Of a stretch of 64,000 nucleotides of DNA, positions 12,182-24,718 are shown piece after piece. Below the pieces are notes generated by a model. The model saw only the letters and a list, made by a program, of their open reading frames with translations, was not told where the DNA came from and made no database searches. The stretch is from Beta vulgaris subsp. vulgaris (Eukaryota > Streptophyta > Magnoliopsida > Caryophyllales > Amaranthaceae). The position numbers and the translations under genes were made by a program. The stretch's first letter is position 1; each line of letters opens with the position of its first letter. The stretch lies in contig NC_079210.1 of assembly GCF_026745355.1 (NCBI RefSeq), positions 19,688,123 through 19,752,122 of the forward strand, read 5' to 3'.

Positions 12182-12305
12182 GCAACAAGTACTTCATGTC
12201 AATAACGAACTTCATTACATGATTAGAGTTTATATATGAACAACATACATTTATTGAAATTAGGCATGCTTTCCAAGGGTCCTTATCACTCCAACCCAAC
12301 CCATC

Positions 12306-12532
12306 CTTAGATGTTTAATCTCACTAGTGAATGTATGTCTTCTTTTCGATTCTATGGAAAATCCGGCATCATTTCCATACAGTTCTCCAAGTACACGATG
12401 TAGATATATAGTTACTTATATCTACATATGTACCCAGAGAACAAAAGTAGGGAAACGACGAGCCAAAATTTTCCTCTATAGAATCGAAATAAAGACATAC
12501 ATTCACCACCTAAGTGAGATTAAACATCTAAG
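12306..12532 (-). other. Long hairpin upstream of TNP2 (decayed CACTA copy)
   Basis: The left arm (from CTTAGATGTTTAATCTCACT) pairs with the right arm (ending AGTGAGATTAAACATCTAAG). The stem continues through TCGATTCTAT/ATAGAATCGA to an inner GTAGATATA/TATATCTAC stem near the loop. A smaller stem, AGTCCC (12536-12541) with GGGACT (12548-12553), follows. The same layout lies upstream of the younger TNP2 at 37101-37334 with different bases but conserved pairing. The function is unknown. Confidence 0.8.
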
Positions 12533-12599
12533 AACAGTCCCAAATCGGGGACTATTCAAGATTTACTCCTAATGAGTAAGTCTGGGATGGGTATCTAGG

Positions 12600-13139
12600 C
12601 ATATGATATGATGATGCATATATACATAGGTTTTTGAACAACAAAGCATTTTACATCAAATCTTAATTCAACGATACATATATACATATTTGCACATATA
12701 AACCAATTTACACATATAAACCAATTTACGAATATGAAATTAAAGAAAGCTAAGTATGAGAGATAACTTACCAATATCAAGGTTGTAAATAGGGAAATGA
12801 AACTCAACACTCCGTCACTAGATAGCTTCAATAATCAACAACAAAGTTTAAAGTTCAAATTAGTATAAATTACCAAACTAAACTAAACTAAACTAAACTA
12901 TGTTACAAAAATAACAATCTTACTCATCCTACCACAAAGTCCTAGTTCTTTTAACCGCTAAATCAAACTAACTACTCCAATTAAAATTAAATTAACTCAA
13001 ATGAATAAAATTTAAACCCTTAAACTATTATACAACATAATTTCACTAATAATTATTCATAAAATTACAATGAATTACAATAAAAGTTACGAAATTTTAG
13101 TTACCTAACTTGGAAAAGGTGGTAATGTAGTTGTTTAGA
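12600..13139. other. No gene seen
   Basis: AT-rich noncoding DNA between the hairpin and the GC-rich terminal region of the CACTA element. It has a short CTAAA direct repeat near 12880-12900. Confidence 0.5.
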
Positions 13140-13632
13140 GAGGGGAGGAGGAGGAACGAAGCCATGGAGAAGCAGTGGTGGCGCGAAGCTAGGGCATCAG
13201 TTATGAAAGCCCACCAAGTTCAAGCCGTCGGCGTTGGTGGTGGTACGCATGACTGAGGTGTGAAGCTGGGACAGTCGCCGGTGTTGGTGGTGGTGCACAA
13301 GTCGTCGGCGTGGGCAGTGGTGGGGGAGTCGCAGTGGTAGTGTTAGTCACAGTGTAGTGAGTTTTGTTTGACGGTAAAAGGATTTTGTGTTTGGACGCAT
13401 GATTTTCGCTGCGAAGGAAGGCACTTCATTAAACTGATCTTCGGATGCGGTCCACTAAACCGCATCAGGTTCAGAAAAAAACGCATCCGATATTAAATCT
13501 GATGCGGTTTTTTTTTACCACACCCGATTATCTTTGCCAAATTTCCCACCAATTTTTGGGTTCATTTTCGGATGCGGTTTTACAAAAACCACATCTGTTA
13601 CAAAGTGACATGTAAGGTTTTTTCGACTAGTG
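13140..13632. mobile_element. Right terminal region of the decayed CACTA element
   Basis: The segment ends TTTCGACTAGTG at 13632; the reverse complement starts CACTAGTCGAAA, a CACTA-type terminus. Inside it, GATGCGGT/ACCGCATC motifs recur in both orientations between about 13440 and 13590, as expected of subterminal transposase-binding repeats. A GC-rich stretch (13140-13380) precedes them. The motif differs from the GCTGCGGT motif of the other CACTA elements here, so this is a different subfamily. The matching left end was not found, so the total extent is unknown. Gypsy pol sequence begins within a few bases of the end. Confidence 0.7.
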
Positions 13633-13635
13633 TTA

Positions 13636-16058
13636 TTAGCTAAAGGCTTGATAAAGGAGTCCTTGAGTCCATGTGATGTCCCAACCTTGTTGGTTCTTAA
13701 GAAGAATGGAGAATGGAGAATCAAGAACGTGTGTAGATAGTAGGGCTATAAAAAAAATCATCATCAAATATCGATTTCCTCTCCCACGTTTGAATGATTT
13801 GTTGGATGATTTGAATGGCTTTGAGTTGTTTTCTAAGATTCATTTGAGAAGTGGTTATCACCAAATTTGTATATGTGAGGGTGATGAATGAAAAACAACT
13901 TTCATAACCAAAGGGGGCTTATATGAGTGGCTTGTTATGCCCTTTGGTTTGTCCAATACACCTAGTACTTTCACGCGCCTAATGAATCAAACTATGAAGC
14001 CTTTTGTTGGTCGTTTTGTAGTTGTTTATTTTGATGATATTTTGGTGTATATCAAGAGTGAAAAAGAACATGTAAATCATTTGCAAAATGTAATTGAAGT
14101 GTTGAGAAACGAAAGATTATATGGCCATCTAGAGAAGTGTCATTTCTTCTCTAGTAGTGTTATCTTCTTGGGATTCATTATCTCAAGTGATGGTATTCAA
14201 GCTGGTGAAAAGGAAATGTAAGTCATCAAGGAGTGGCCTACTCCTACCTCTATGCAGCAAGTTCGAAGCTTTCATGGTCTTGCATCTTTCTACAGGAGGT
14301 TTGTGCGCAATTTTAGTGCACTTATGACTCCTATCACAGAACAAACGAAATTAAAGAAGTTTGAGTGGAATGAACAAGCTCAAAAGGCCTTTGAAGAGGC
14401 AAAGAATCAACTTACTACATCTCCCATATTAGTCTTGCCGAACTTTAATGAAGTTTTTGAGGTTGAATGTGATGCTTCCAGAGTTGGCTTGGTGTTCTAC
14501 TTTCACAAAGTGGGCACCCTAAAGCCTACTTTAGTTAAAAATTGAACGAAGCTAAGAGGAAGTACTCCACTTATGATAAGGAATTTTATGCCTTGGTTAA
14601 AGCTTTCGATCATTGGCGCCATTACCTTATTGCAAAAGAGTTTATACTCCATTCTGATCATGAGGCACTTAAGTTCATCCAAAGCCAACACAAGCTACAA
14701 CCACGCCATGCTAAGTGGGTGGAATTCTTCAAACATTCCATTTCACTATAAAACACAAAGCAGGAAAGATGAACAAGGGGGCAGATGCACTTTCAAGAAG
14801 GTACATGCTTTTAACTTCTTTAAATCCCAAAGTTGTTGGATTAGAGTTGTTGAAAGAATGTTACAAGGATGATAAGAATTTTGTTGTTATGTTCAAAAAA
14901 TGTCATAATCATGTTGTTGGTGAATACTACATCTTGAAGGGATTTCTTTTCAAAAGAAATCAACTATGCATTCCAAGAACAAGTGTACGAGAATCCTTGA
15001 TCAAAGAGTTCCATGAGGGTGGTCTTGCTGGCCATTATGGAATTGAGAAGACTACATCCTTGGTTAGTGAATACTTTCATTGCCCAAAACTAGCAAAGGA
15101 TGTAGAGTTCTTAGTTAAAAGGTGTTTAGCTTGTAAAAAGGCTAAAGTACATTTGCTACCTCAAGGATTATACATGTCACTTCCTATTCCTCAAGCTCCA
15201 TGGGAGGATGTGAGCCTTGATTTCATTGTTGGACTACCTAAAGATACGAAACCATAAAGATTCAATCATGGTGGTTGTTGATAGGTTTTCTAAAATGGCT
15301 CATTTTGTTGCTTGTCATACTACATATGATGCTGTGAATGCGGCTAACTTGTATTTCAGGGACATAGTTCGGCTCCATGGCATTCCTAAGTCTATGGTAA
15401 GTGGTAGAGATTCGAAGTTCCTTAACTTTGAGGAAGAAGATGGGAACCAAGCTGTAATTTAGTACTTCTAGCCATCCTCAAACCGAAGGCCAAACAGAAG
15501 TAACCAATAGGACTCTTGGCACTTTGCTTATAGCCCTAGCCACAAAAAAGCCTAGCCAATGGGAGGAGTTACTACCTCATGCTGAATTTGCCTACAATAG
15601 GGTGCCTAGTAAAACTACAAGATTTAGTCTTTTCTATGTCGTCTATGGCTTGAACCCTTGTACTCCTCTTGACCTAGCCCCTATCCCCACCATCACCACA
15701 AAATACAGCCATGAAGCCAATACAAGAGCCTTAGAAATCAAGCAAATCCATGAACATGTTCGACAAAAGATTGAAAAGGCCAATGCAAAAGTGAAGTAGA
15801 GGATTGAAAAAAAGAGACGTGATGTGCAATTTCAACCAGGAGATTTGGTATGGATTCATCTTAGGAAGGAATGTTTCCATTCTAAAACAAATTCTAAACT
15901 AAGTCCAAGATCTGATGGTCCTTTCCAAGTACTAGAATAGGCGAATGACAATGCTTATTACAAGGTGGAACTTCCGGGTGATTGTGGAGTTTCATCCACT
16001 TTCAATGTTGTTGATTTGAGTCATTACTATGATGATGAAGAGATGTTGCAAGTTTGAG
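13636..16058 (+). pseudogene. Ty3/Gypsy pol, broken
   Basis: Coding similarity begins just after the CACTA end, in the run-up to reverse transcriptase (AKGLIKESLSPCDVP). RT follows ([34 protein letters not shown], active site YFDD near 14030), then RNase H (about 14430-14760), the integrase zinc-binding region (about 15040-15140; HYG, then CLACKKAK) and the integrase core (about 15190-15800; [34 protein letters not shown]). The tail ends with FNVVDLSHYYDDEE before a stop near 16058. Internal stops near 13738, 13889, 14219 and 14543 and frameshifts near 15257 and 15450 disable it. No chromodomain was recognised. Gag and protease are absent on the left, replaced by the CACTA end. Confidence 0.9.
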
Positions 16059-16085
16059 AGAAAACTCTTTCAAAGAATGGGAGGA

Positions 16086-17051
16086 TGATGCAGGACCATC
16101 CACAACAATATCATCTTCCCCAAAAGATCCGAAGTTCATTGCAACGGTGGCTCTAACTTTGTGCGAGGTCTTGAATTCTTTAAGTCCTCCTATGTCCATT
16201 GATGAAGAGTCCTTAATAAACTATGTTCATTAGTTTCTTAGTTTTATCTTCATTTTTTTTGTTTTCTTTATTGTCGAATTCTAAGAGTCCTAGTGTGCTT
16301 GTAATTATCCTTAGTTCTTTTGTTTTCGGCTGATTGCTTTAGGACAAAGTGTTATTAGGTGAGTCATGTAATAAAGCATTTGAAATGCTGACGTTAGGAA
16401 GCTATTGTGCAAGCCTCAATCCACGCCCAAGTATGCAGCAAGTAACAAGGAGCATCATCATATAAATAGGAACTAATTCCTAGCTTTGTGGCGCCTAATT
16501 CAAGCTGATGGACAGCATGAAAAAAGTGGTTAACTTGTTCCTATTTTTAAGGAGTTTAATCCTTGCTTGTAGCCATGCACTCCAAGGTATTTGAGAGCAT
16601 ATTCCGCACTCCAAATCATGCCTACATTCAAGGAGAAGTGCAACAAATAGTGGAGCTTAGGAGAGTTGTGGCAACGGCTAGTTAGGCCTTATTTCCCATG
16701 TTCTTCTTACATGGAGTAGTGGAGATAATGGTTGTAGCATTGTTAGCTTAATTTATGCATTTTAATTATGTTTAAAAATCAGAAAATGGATTCTAAGACT
16801 TGTATAAATACCAATGAATGAAATGAGAAAGGGAATTAAGTTCTATGACCAAAATTACATGTGTGTGTTGTTCTTGTTTTTCTTTGGCGTTTCTTGGATT
16901 AGAAAGTTATAAGAAATTCGTTCCTTTGCTTATTTAACCTTGGCTAAGTCAAATCGTGATCTCAGGAATTTCTAAGTTCCTTGAGTGGTGTTTTTCTATC
17001 TCACTGGAGTTAGAATTATACGCCAAGCTAAAGGAAGCTAAGTATACATCA
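16086..17051 (+). repeat. Probable 3' LTR of the Gypsy element
   Basis: A purine-rich AATGGGAGGA directly precedes TGATGCAGGACC, the layout of a polypurine tract and LTR start (compare 24018-24033). A promoter-like GTATAAATACC lies near 16802. The 3' boundary is placed at ATACATCA (17051) because it complements a TGATG start, but no partner LTR is present to confirm it. Confidence 0.5.
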
Positions 17052-17700
17052 AGAAGCATAAATGAACACTGTTTCTGTACCGCTCCTAATCATTAGCTAA
17101 GTTACCCTATAGGACGTTTGAATACATAAAGATAGCCTGTGGGAAATAAAAAATACACATATTAAACAAAATATCTTCACAATTTCAAGTCATTTGCTGA
17201 AGGGAAAAGCTTTGCCTAGAGCTGAAGAAAAAAAGGTTACTGGGACGCCACATAGCTGCAGTTCAACATCCTTCCCCGTTAAGCTCTCCTTTCTCATTCA
17301 CTATTACTTCCAAGCCCATGTGAAGATCAAATGGACTTAATGGTCATCCATGAGTTCACCCTTAAGAATGAGGTGGCCTTCAATTTTCAAAAATAAGCTT
17401 GCTTAAGGCCTTAACAATCCGAGACACTTAAGAAACAAATTAGTTTTGCTTAATCCATATTAGCTTAACTAAATGCCCTAATTAAGCTAATTAATAACTA
17501 ACTAAGCTTGATTAACAATAATTAATGATGATTAAGGGTATCATTAGCATTAATTACCCTTGTTTAAAGGAAGATTAAGAAAGGATTAGCCTAATCAAGG
17601 TGCTTAAGAAGTACTTTTGGAAAAGCCGTACTTGTTAAGATTAAGAACTTAATTTCTTTCACCATTTTTCCTTAACTCTCTTGTTGAACTACAAGACCTT
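17052..17700. other. No gene seen
   Basis: AT-rich noncoding sequence with TTAAGC/GCTTAA-type words between the Gypsy LTR and the next gag fragment. It could be diverged retroelement leader, but no domain or boundary is recognisable. Confidence 0.5.
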
Positions 17701-17887
17701 GTTTCATAGTAAATGGTCCTACATATCCCACAATGGTGCCAAGGAGGAAACTAAGGGCGAGAAGACGGGAGATTTTGAACCATAAGAGAAATTTGAAGAT
17801 ATGCGTAAGTGCTATAAGTGTTAAGAGCGTGACCACATAACAAGTAATTGTCCTACAAGGAAGGCTCTCACTATGAGGGACTACTTA
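17700..17887 (+). pseudogene. Outer Gypsy copy: gag zinc-knuckle fragment
   Basis: The translation contains a CCHC zinc knuckle (CYKC, stop, ERDHITSNC) followed by ALTMRDYL. An in-frame stop replaces a residue inside the knuckle. The same protein resumes at 24724 after the inner Gypsy element, whose target duplication ACTTA occupies 17883-17887. This is the left piece of the oldest layer of the nest. Confidence 0.85.
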
Positions 17888-18567
17888 TGATGAGGATGCA
17901 AAGGCACTTGTTCTACATGAGCCTATTGACTTGGTTATGGAGCACCTAGGCTTCGAGCTAAAGGGAAGATACAAGTAACTTGGCTCATGGAAGGCGTGGA
18001 GTAAAGAAGAAATCATAGTTCTATTAGGATTTGTTCTTGTTCTTACTTATTACATAGAATCCTAGTTCTATTAGGATTTCCTATGTTAGTTATTATTATT
18101 TATCTTCTTAGGTTTTATAGTTTAACTAGGATAGCATTTAGGTGTATGAAGTTAATTAGGCTTTTTGTTGTTTTATCGTAATTCTTATCTTATTAGCTTT
18201 TGTTTTCCTAGTTACATTAGTATAGATTGTAGCCCATATATAGGCATATTATTTCATTGAATAAAATTCAGATTTGCGTTTTGTTTAAAGAAATACTTCT
18301 TGATTATTGTTTTGCTTGTGAGCTAAACTAATCAAACCATACATTAAAGACTTATCAGGAGTGTTAAGTATTTAGTATTAAACATCTTACTTTCAGGAGT
18401 GTTATTAAGAGAGTTTAGATTCTTGTTTCAAATTTCAGGAGTGATCTTGGTTCAAGAAATATCCCCTTCTTCGAATATATTCATTGTGTGTCGTTTCTTG
18501 GATTCATCACATTCAAGATTCATATTCATACTTGATTATTAAGCTTCTTGGTTTTGTAATCATATCA
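17888..18567 (+). repeat. 5' LTR of the inner Gypsy element, 680 bp
   Basis: Starts TGATGAGGATGCA and ends ATCATATCA. It pairs with the copy at 24029-24718. The main difference is a short deletion here near 17972 relative to the 3' LTR. TCCTAGTTCTATTAGGA-type inverted words lie in its 5' part. Confidence 0.92.
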
Positions 18568-18569
18568 AG

Positions 18570-18581
18570 TGGTATCTGTTT
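18570..18581 (+). other. Primer-binding site
   Basis: TGGTATCTG follows the LTR after two bases, a slightly altered version of the initiator tRNA-Met site TGGTATCAGAGC. Confidence 0.7.
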
Positions 18582-18822
18582 TCCAGAGAGGAGTAGATAC
18601 AAAGGATTCTCTTTTGTTAAAGATCCGAGGGTTAGAGAAAATTTTGAACATTGTTACACGTCCAAGACTTGATCTTTTACTACAAAGATCCGATGTTTAC
18701 ATTGCAAAGAAGAAGTAACAAGGTTTAGGAGTGTTTTTTACGTCCAAGACTCAATCATCTATAACCAAGATTCAATATTTAAGTTCAAGAAAGATGAAGC
18801 AAGTGAAGGAGCTCACATAGCC

Positions 18823-19792
18823 ATGGAGTCCGAAATAGACAAGCTCACCAAGGCCATGCAAGACCTTACAAAATTCCAATATGATTCACAAATTCCACTT
18901 AATGAAATCACTACATCAATGGGATTAGTAATAACATGAATAGATTGGAAACAAGAATGAATGTTATTGCCACGGTTCTATTAAAGAAATTTGATCCAAA
19001 TAGTGCAACCTTCATAGGCACAAATTCGGATGAAGAAGGCAAGGAACGTGAAGAAAGACCATCCAAGACCACTTACAATGATGATCGCCGATTGAAGTTG
19101 GATGACTACACAGGAGATGGCAACCCTGAGGATTTATTGGAGTGGATTCGCCAACTTCAAAACCTATGTGATTATAGCGGCTTTGATGACAAGAAAAGAT
19201 TCAAGATAGCTTCCATAAAGTTAACCAAATATGCTGGTATTTAGCTTGAAAGCTTGAAGCAAAACGAGCCAAGAAGGGCAAAGAAAAACTTTGTAGTTGG
19301 GCAAAATTGAAAGAAAAGCTTAAGGAAAAGTTCTTGCCTAGTGATTATGAATAAAAGCAATATCTAAAACTCGCTACTTTGAGCCAAGATACGCTTAGTG
19401 TACACGAGTACACAATGGAGTTCGACAAACTATGCCTTGTGTGCAACTTAGAAGAAAAAGAATCTATGAAGATTGCAAGATACATTCAAGGTTTGAACCG
19501 CCATATTGCCAAGAAAGTAGAAGTGTCCACATATCACACGTTTGATCTGAGAAAAGTTGGCAAGGAGGTTTGAAGAACATGAGAAGGAAGAAAAGCCTAA
19601 AAGCTCCATACAATCCTAAGTTTGATAGTAGTGCAAAGGCTAAAGTTGTATCTTCCTAATCAAAGTGGTATGAAGGGCCCAAGAACACCACCCACATAAA
19701 GAAGACACCAAGTTCAAAAAGACCAATGTCCTCGTTCCAAAGAGAAGTTTGAAGAAATTATGAAATGTTTCAAGTGTCAAGGAAGGGGGCAC
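18823..19792 (+). pseudogene. Inner Gypsy gag
   Basis: ATG at 18823 opens a frame starting MESEIDKLTKAMQDL. A retrotransposon-gag domain follows (LDDYTGDGNPEDLLEWI, then CDYSGFDDKKRFKIASIKL at about 19090-19230), then a downstream part with EYTMEFDKLCLVCNLEEKE at about 19410. The zinc knuckle starts with CFKCQGRGH at about 19770 and is cut there by a solo LTR; IASNCP continues on the other side at 20690. Stops near 18938, 19243 and 19351 and frame changes break the frame. Gag would form the capsid that packages the element RNA. Confidence 0.85.
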
Positions 19793-20684
19793 TGATATAT
19801 ATTTAATCTACTAAAAGACTAAATTAGGGTGCGGAAATTAACAGAAATAAAAGATAGTACTTAGTTGATTTCCGTAAAGAATTTAATTCCCACGAATATC
19901 AAACTAAGGGTTGGATAGGCTTTTATGTGAATTCTATAAAGAATTTAATCACCAAGAATAACATAAAAGTTTCGAATTTACTTGATTAGCATAAAGGCAA
20001 AGCCACCAACTAACCAAGACAACACTGGATAGTGCTTAGGTTCACGATAAAGGCAACGCCACCACGAAAAACACACTAAGGTTTGAATGGTAAAGGCTAA
20101 GCCACCAGCATTAAAAGGTTGTTTGTGTTTGCACACTTAAGTTTTGACAAAACCCACAAAATTCACTATCATTAATATTTATTGTTAATGATCGAAAATA
20201 GCCTTTATATAAGCGTTACAAAGACCTAATTATACTAGGACTAGAAAACATAAAAGATAACTAATAAACTAACTATCTAAAACTCCTAACTAGCTTAAAA
20301 TAAGTAAAACCTATCCCAAATAGGATAGTAAAACCCTGTAAGTAAAAGATTGCTACTACTACTAGAATTGTAACCAAACTATAATTCTAATCCAATTAGG
20401 AATCCTAATCCAACTAGGATTTGGACTACTAATCCAACTAGAATTAGGATTACAACTTATACTCCTAATACAACTAGGAGTTCCAATCCTAGTAGAACTA
20501 CAATTTCGCAGATCCTATTCCTACTTGGACTAGGATCACAACACAAGAATACTAATAGAACTAGAATACTACAAAGAATCATAATGGAACTTAAACTCCA
20601 TGAAAACCTTTAAGAAGATTCGAAAATTACCATGACTCTTCCATGAGTATCCAAGAACAAGGATCCACATTGTCTCATGCATCA
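19793..20684 (-). mobile_element. Solo LTR inside the inner Gypsy zinc knuckle
   Basis: An 892-bp segment begins TGATATATATTT and ends CTCATGCATCA. Flanks are GGCAC (19788-19792) and TGCAC (20685-20689), a 4-of-5 target duplication. It separates GRGH from IASNCP of the CCHC knuckle. Motifs AAAGGCAAAGCCACC and AAAGGCAACGCCACC show that it is related, in reverse, to the LTR at 5360-5956. TCCTAGTTGGATTAGGA-like palindromic words recur at 20340-20570. Confidence 0.85.
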
Positions 20685-20689
20685 TGCAC

Positions 20690-23600
20690 ATAGCAAGCAA
20701 TTGTCCTAACAAAAGTGCACTCACCATGAGACAATACCTAGCTTTACAAGTAGAGGAGGATGTGTATGATTTCATTCCAGATGAAGAGCATAATCTAGGA
20801 GAGGAAGGAGACGAAGATGCTTTTGCAGAGGATGATTCGAGGCTAGTTGGTGTCATAAGGCGCACATTACATGTAGACCGCACACGTAGCATGGAGCAAA
20901 GAGAATATATCTTCCACACTAGATGCAAGGTAGATGAACATACATGCAATGTAGTTATAGATAGTGGCTCCTGCACTAATGTTCTTGCAGATGAAGTAGT
21001 TTCAAAGCTTAATTTAGCCACAAGAACACACCCTAGACCATACAAGCTTAGTTGGTTGGAGGATAGCACTGACATGCGATTCAAGTAATGACCCTTGATT
21101 ACGTTTTGCATAGGGGGTTACAAGGATGAATTGTGGTGTGACGTGTTTCCTATGAGTGCATGTCATCTCTTGCTTGGAAAACCATGACAGTTTGATAGGA
21201 AGGTCATCCATGAAGGGGACTCTAATGTGTATTTTGTGTTGGTTGGTTTCATAAGGATACATTTACACCCTCTATCTCCTCACTCAATGGCACCAAAACA
21301 AGCTCCTAAGACACCAAGTTTCTTCCTTTAATCAAGAGAGTTCGACTAAGAAGTAGAGGAAGAAGGTTGTGCTTATGCTTTGATTGTAAGACATGTTACT
21401 ACAAATGTCAAGACTCATAGAAATGAGAAGATAGAAGCCTTAATGAAGGAGTTTGAGGACGCTTTTCCAGAGGAACTACCACAAAGACTACCACCCTTGA
21501 GAGGCATAGAGCATGCCATAGATCTTGTACCTGGCGCCCCATTGCAAAATAAACATGCTTATAGGTGTGATCCAGTGGCATCAAGGGAGTTGTAATGCCA
21601 AATAGAAGACTTGATTCAAAAGGGGTATGTAAGGGAAAGCATGAATCCATGTGTGTGCTTGCTTTGTTAGTTCATAAGAAAGATGCTACATGGAGGATGT
21701 GCATTGATAATAGGGCAGTGAACAACATCACAGTCAAATATAGGTTCCCTATGCCTAGGTTGGAGGACATCTTGGACGAATTACATAGAGCCTCAATCTT
21801 TTCTAAGATTGATCTTCGAAGTGGATATCATCAAATGAGGATTAGAAAAGGTGATGAGTGGAAGACATCATTCAAAACCAAGCAAGGATTGTACAAGTGG
21901 ATGGTGATGCCCTTTGCTCTATGTAATGCACCAAGCTCGGTCATGAGGTTGATGAATAAGGTACTTCGTCCTTTTCCTAATAAATTTATGGTTTTTTACT
22001 TAGATTGTACATTCTCATCTATAGTCAAAGTGTCGAAGATCATTTGTTGCATTTGCATAGCTTGTTTGCAAAACTCAGAGAGAAATAACTATACGGTAAG
22101 TTGGAGAAATGTGAGTTTCGAGTATATAGAGTGGCGTTTTTAGGATACATTGTGTCAAAAGAAGGAGTCCATGTTGGTCCGGAGAAGGTGAAGGCTATTT
22201 CTTCTTAGATAGCACCCAAGAATGTCTCGAAATATAGAAGTTTTCATGGATTAGCCTCGTTCTATAGGAGGTTTATTCGAAACTTCTCCTCTATCATGGC
22301 ACCTATTATAGAGTTGTTGAAGAAAGGAGAGTGTAATTGGACATCCTCGGCACAACAAGCATTTAAAGATGTCAAAAGTAAGCTTTAATGTGCTCCTATT
22401 TTAGCACTTCCAGATTTCCATAAGTTATTTCAAATGGAGTGTGATGCAAGTGGTGTAGGTATTGGTGCGGTTCTTTTGCAAGAGAAACGTCCCATTTCTT
22501 ACGTTAGTGAGAAATTGAGTGGTGGTAAGCTCAACTACTCTAACTATCTTAGAGAATTCTATGCTATTGTTCGTTCCTTGGATCATTGGTCACATTACTT
22601 GAGACCAAAACCTATCATCCTTCATTCTAATCATGAAGCCTTGAAGTACATCCACGGACAGTAAAAACTCAATCATAGACATGCTAAATAGGTGGAGTTT
22701 CTTTAGTCTTTCACATTTTCCTTAAGATACAAGAAAGGTAAGTCTAATGTGGTGGCAGATGCTTTGTCTAAGCGTTCCTACTTGTTCGTTCCTACTTGTT
22801 AACAATAGTGGATGCACAAGTGTTAGGGTTTGAACACTTGAAGGAGTTATATAAGGAGGATGCTAGGAGAAGCTAGCTCATCCAGAAGGTTTTTATGTGG
22901 TTCGTGAGGGTTTCTTGTGTCTTCCTAAGTGTGGAGTAAGGGGATTGCTTGTTAGGAGGGTGCATAGTGGAGACGTGGTTGGACATTTTGGAGCGCAAAA
23001 GACTCTTGACACTCTTCAATAGAACTTCTATTGGCCACATATGTTAAAAGATGTTCACTTAGTGGTTACTCATTGTGCAACCTATCAAAAGGCGAAGAGT
23101 ACATTTCATAAAGGTCTATATACACCTCTACCAGTGCCTAATCAACCATGGGACTGTGTGAGCGTGGACTTTATTGTAGGATTGCCTCGTACTCAAAGGG
23201 GAAAGATGCAATAATGGTGGTTGTAGACCATTTCTCTAAGATGGCTCACTTTGTTCTATGCACAAGAAGGATGATGCAACACATGTGACTGATTTATACT
23301 TCCGAGAGATCATTAGGTTACATGAAATTCTAAGGAGCATTGTCTCTGATAGGGATTCTAAGTTCCTAAGTCATTTTTGGAGGTGTCTTTAGCGCATGGT
23401 TGGCACTGAATTGATTTTTAGTACAAGTCATCACCCTCAAACAGACGGCCAAACTGCGGTAACAAATCGCACTTTAGGGTCTTTGTTGAGAGGTTTGGTG
23501 AGTAAGACACAATAAAGGGTTGGGACGTCAAGTTAGCTCATGTAGAGTTTGCTTATAATAGGGCACACTCATCTACCACATCTCATTCTCCATTTGAGGC

Positions 23601-24000
23601 AGTATATGGTATTAACCCTTTGCTTCCTATTGATTTTGTTGCTATGCCTAAACATGATATTCACGCGGATACAAAGAAGAGAATTAGAAGCATTCACTAA
23701 AACTTGTGAGCAAGTGAAGGCCAAGATTGAAAAGATGAACATCCAATACAAGACAAGGGTTAACAAAGGGTGCAAGTAACATAAGTTCAAAGTTGTTGAT
23801 CTTGTGTGGATACATTTGAGGAAGGAAAGGTTCCCTAGCAAAAGGAATAATAAGCTCATGCCTCAAGCAGATGGTCCTTTTGAACTAATTAGAGTCATTG
23901 GGATAGTGCTTACAAGATTGATTTACCAGATGAATTCGGAAATGTAAGTGCTACCTTCAATGTAGGTGATTTATCTCCTTACTATGATGATGAGAATTTG
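20690..24000 (+). pseudogene. Inner Gypsy protease-RT-RNase H-integrase
   Basis: The second half of the zinc knuckle leads to an aspartic protease with active-site DSGSCTNV (about 20960). Reverse transcriptase starts at about 21600 ([24 protein letters not shown]) and reaches the catalytic region near 21995, where the expected YLDD is disrupted: after LD the frame changes because of extra bases. RNase H is at about 22430-22760, the integrase zinc-binding part at about 22980-23100, the integrase core at about 23150-23600, and the C-terminus near 23780-23990 (FNVGDLSPYYDDE). Stops near 22205, 22386, 22663 and 23390 and several frameshifts make it inactive. Confidence 0.9.
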
Positions 24001-24028
24001 AGGGCAAATTCTTTTGTGGAGGGGAGAA

Positions 24029-24718
24029 TCATGCGGATGCAAATGCACTTGTTTTATATGAGCCTATTGACTTGGTTATGGAGCACCTATGGTTCGAGCT
24101 AAAGGGAAGAAACCAAGTTTTGGCATGTGTAATAACTTGGCTCATGGAAGGCGTGGAGTAAATAATAAATCCTAGTTCTGTTAGGATTTGTTCTTGTTCT
24201 TACCTATTACATAGAATCCTAGTTCTGTTAGGATTTGTTGTGTTAGTTATTATTATTTATTTTATTCGGTTTTATAGTTTAACTAGGATAGCATTTAGGC
24301 GTGTGAAGTTGGTTAGGATTTATGTTGTTTTATCCTAATTCTTATCTTGTTAGGTTTTGTTTTCCTAGTTGCATTAGTATAGATTGTAGCCTATATATAG
24401 GCGTATTATTTCATTGAATAAAATTCATATTTGTGTTTTATTTAAACAGCAAATACTTCTTGATTATTGTTTTGCTCGTGAGCTAAACTAATCAAACCAT
24501 TAAAGACTTTTTAGGAGTGTTAAGTGTTTAGTGTTAAACATCTTAATTTCAGGAGTGTTATTAAGAGTGTTTACATTCATGTTTCAAAGGAGTGATCTTG
24601 GTTCAAGAAATATCCCCTTATTCGAATTAATTCATTTTGTGTCGTTTCTTGGATCCATCCCATTCAAGATTCATATTTATACTTTATTATTAAGCTTCTT
24701 GGTCTAGTAATCATATCA
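24029..24718 (+). repeat. 3' LTR of the inner Gypsy element, 690 bp
   Basis: Follows the GGAGGGGAGAA polypurine tract, begins TCATGCGGATGCA (expected TG mutated to TC) and ends ATCATATCA. It aligns end to end with 17888-18567. Confidence 0.92.

Larger units (their letters stand above)
17888..24718 (+). mobile_element. Inner Gypsy retrotransposon, complete structure but broken coding
   Basis: The element has two LTRs (17888-18567 and 24029-24718), a primer-binding site after the first, a GGAGGGGAGAA polypurine tract before the second, and a perfect 5-bp target duplication ACTTA (17883-17887 and 24719-24723). The order is gag, protease, reverse transcriptase, RNase H, integrase. It sits inside the gag of a related Gypsy copy at the sequence just after the zinc knuckle. 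A solo LTR is inserted in its own zinc knuckle. Many stops and frameshifts make it non-autonomous now. Confidence 0.93.

Noticed and set aside
20569..21111. Minus-strand 180-codon frame
   Set aside because: It runs across the end of a solo LTR and the antisense of the Gypsy protease, with no domain match.
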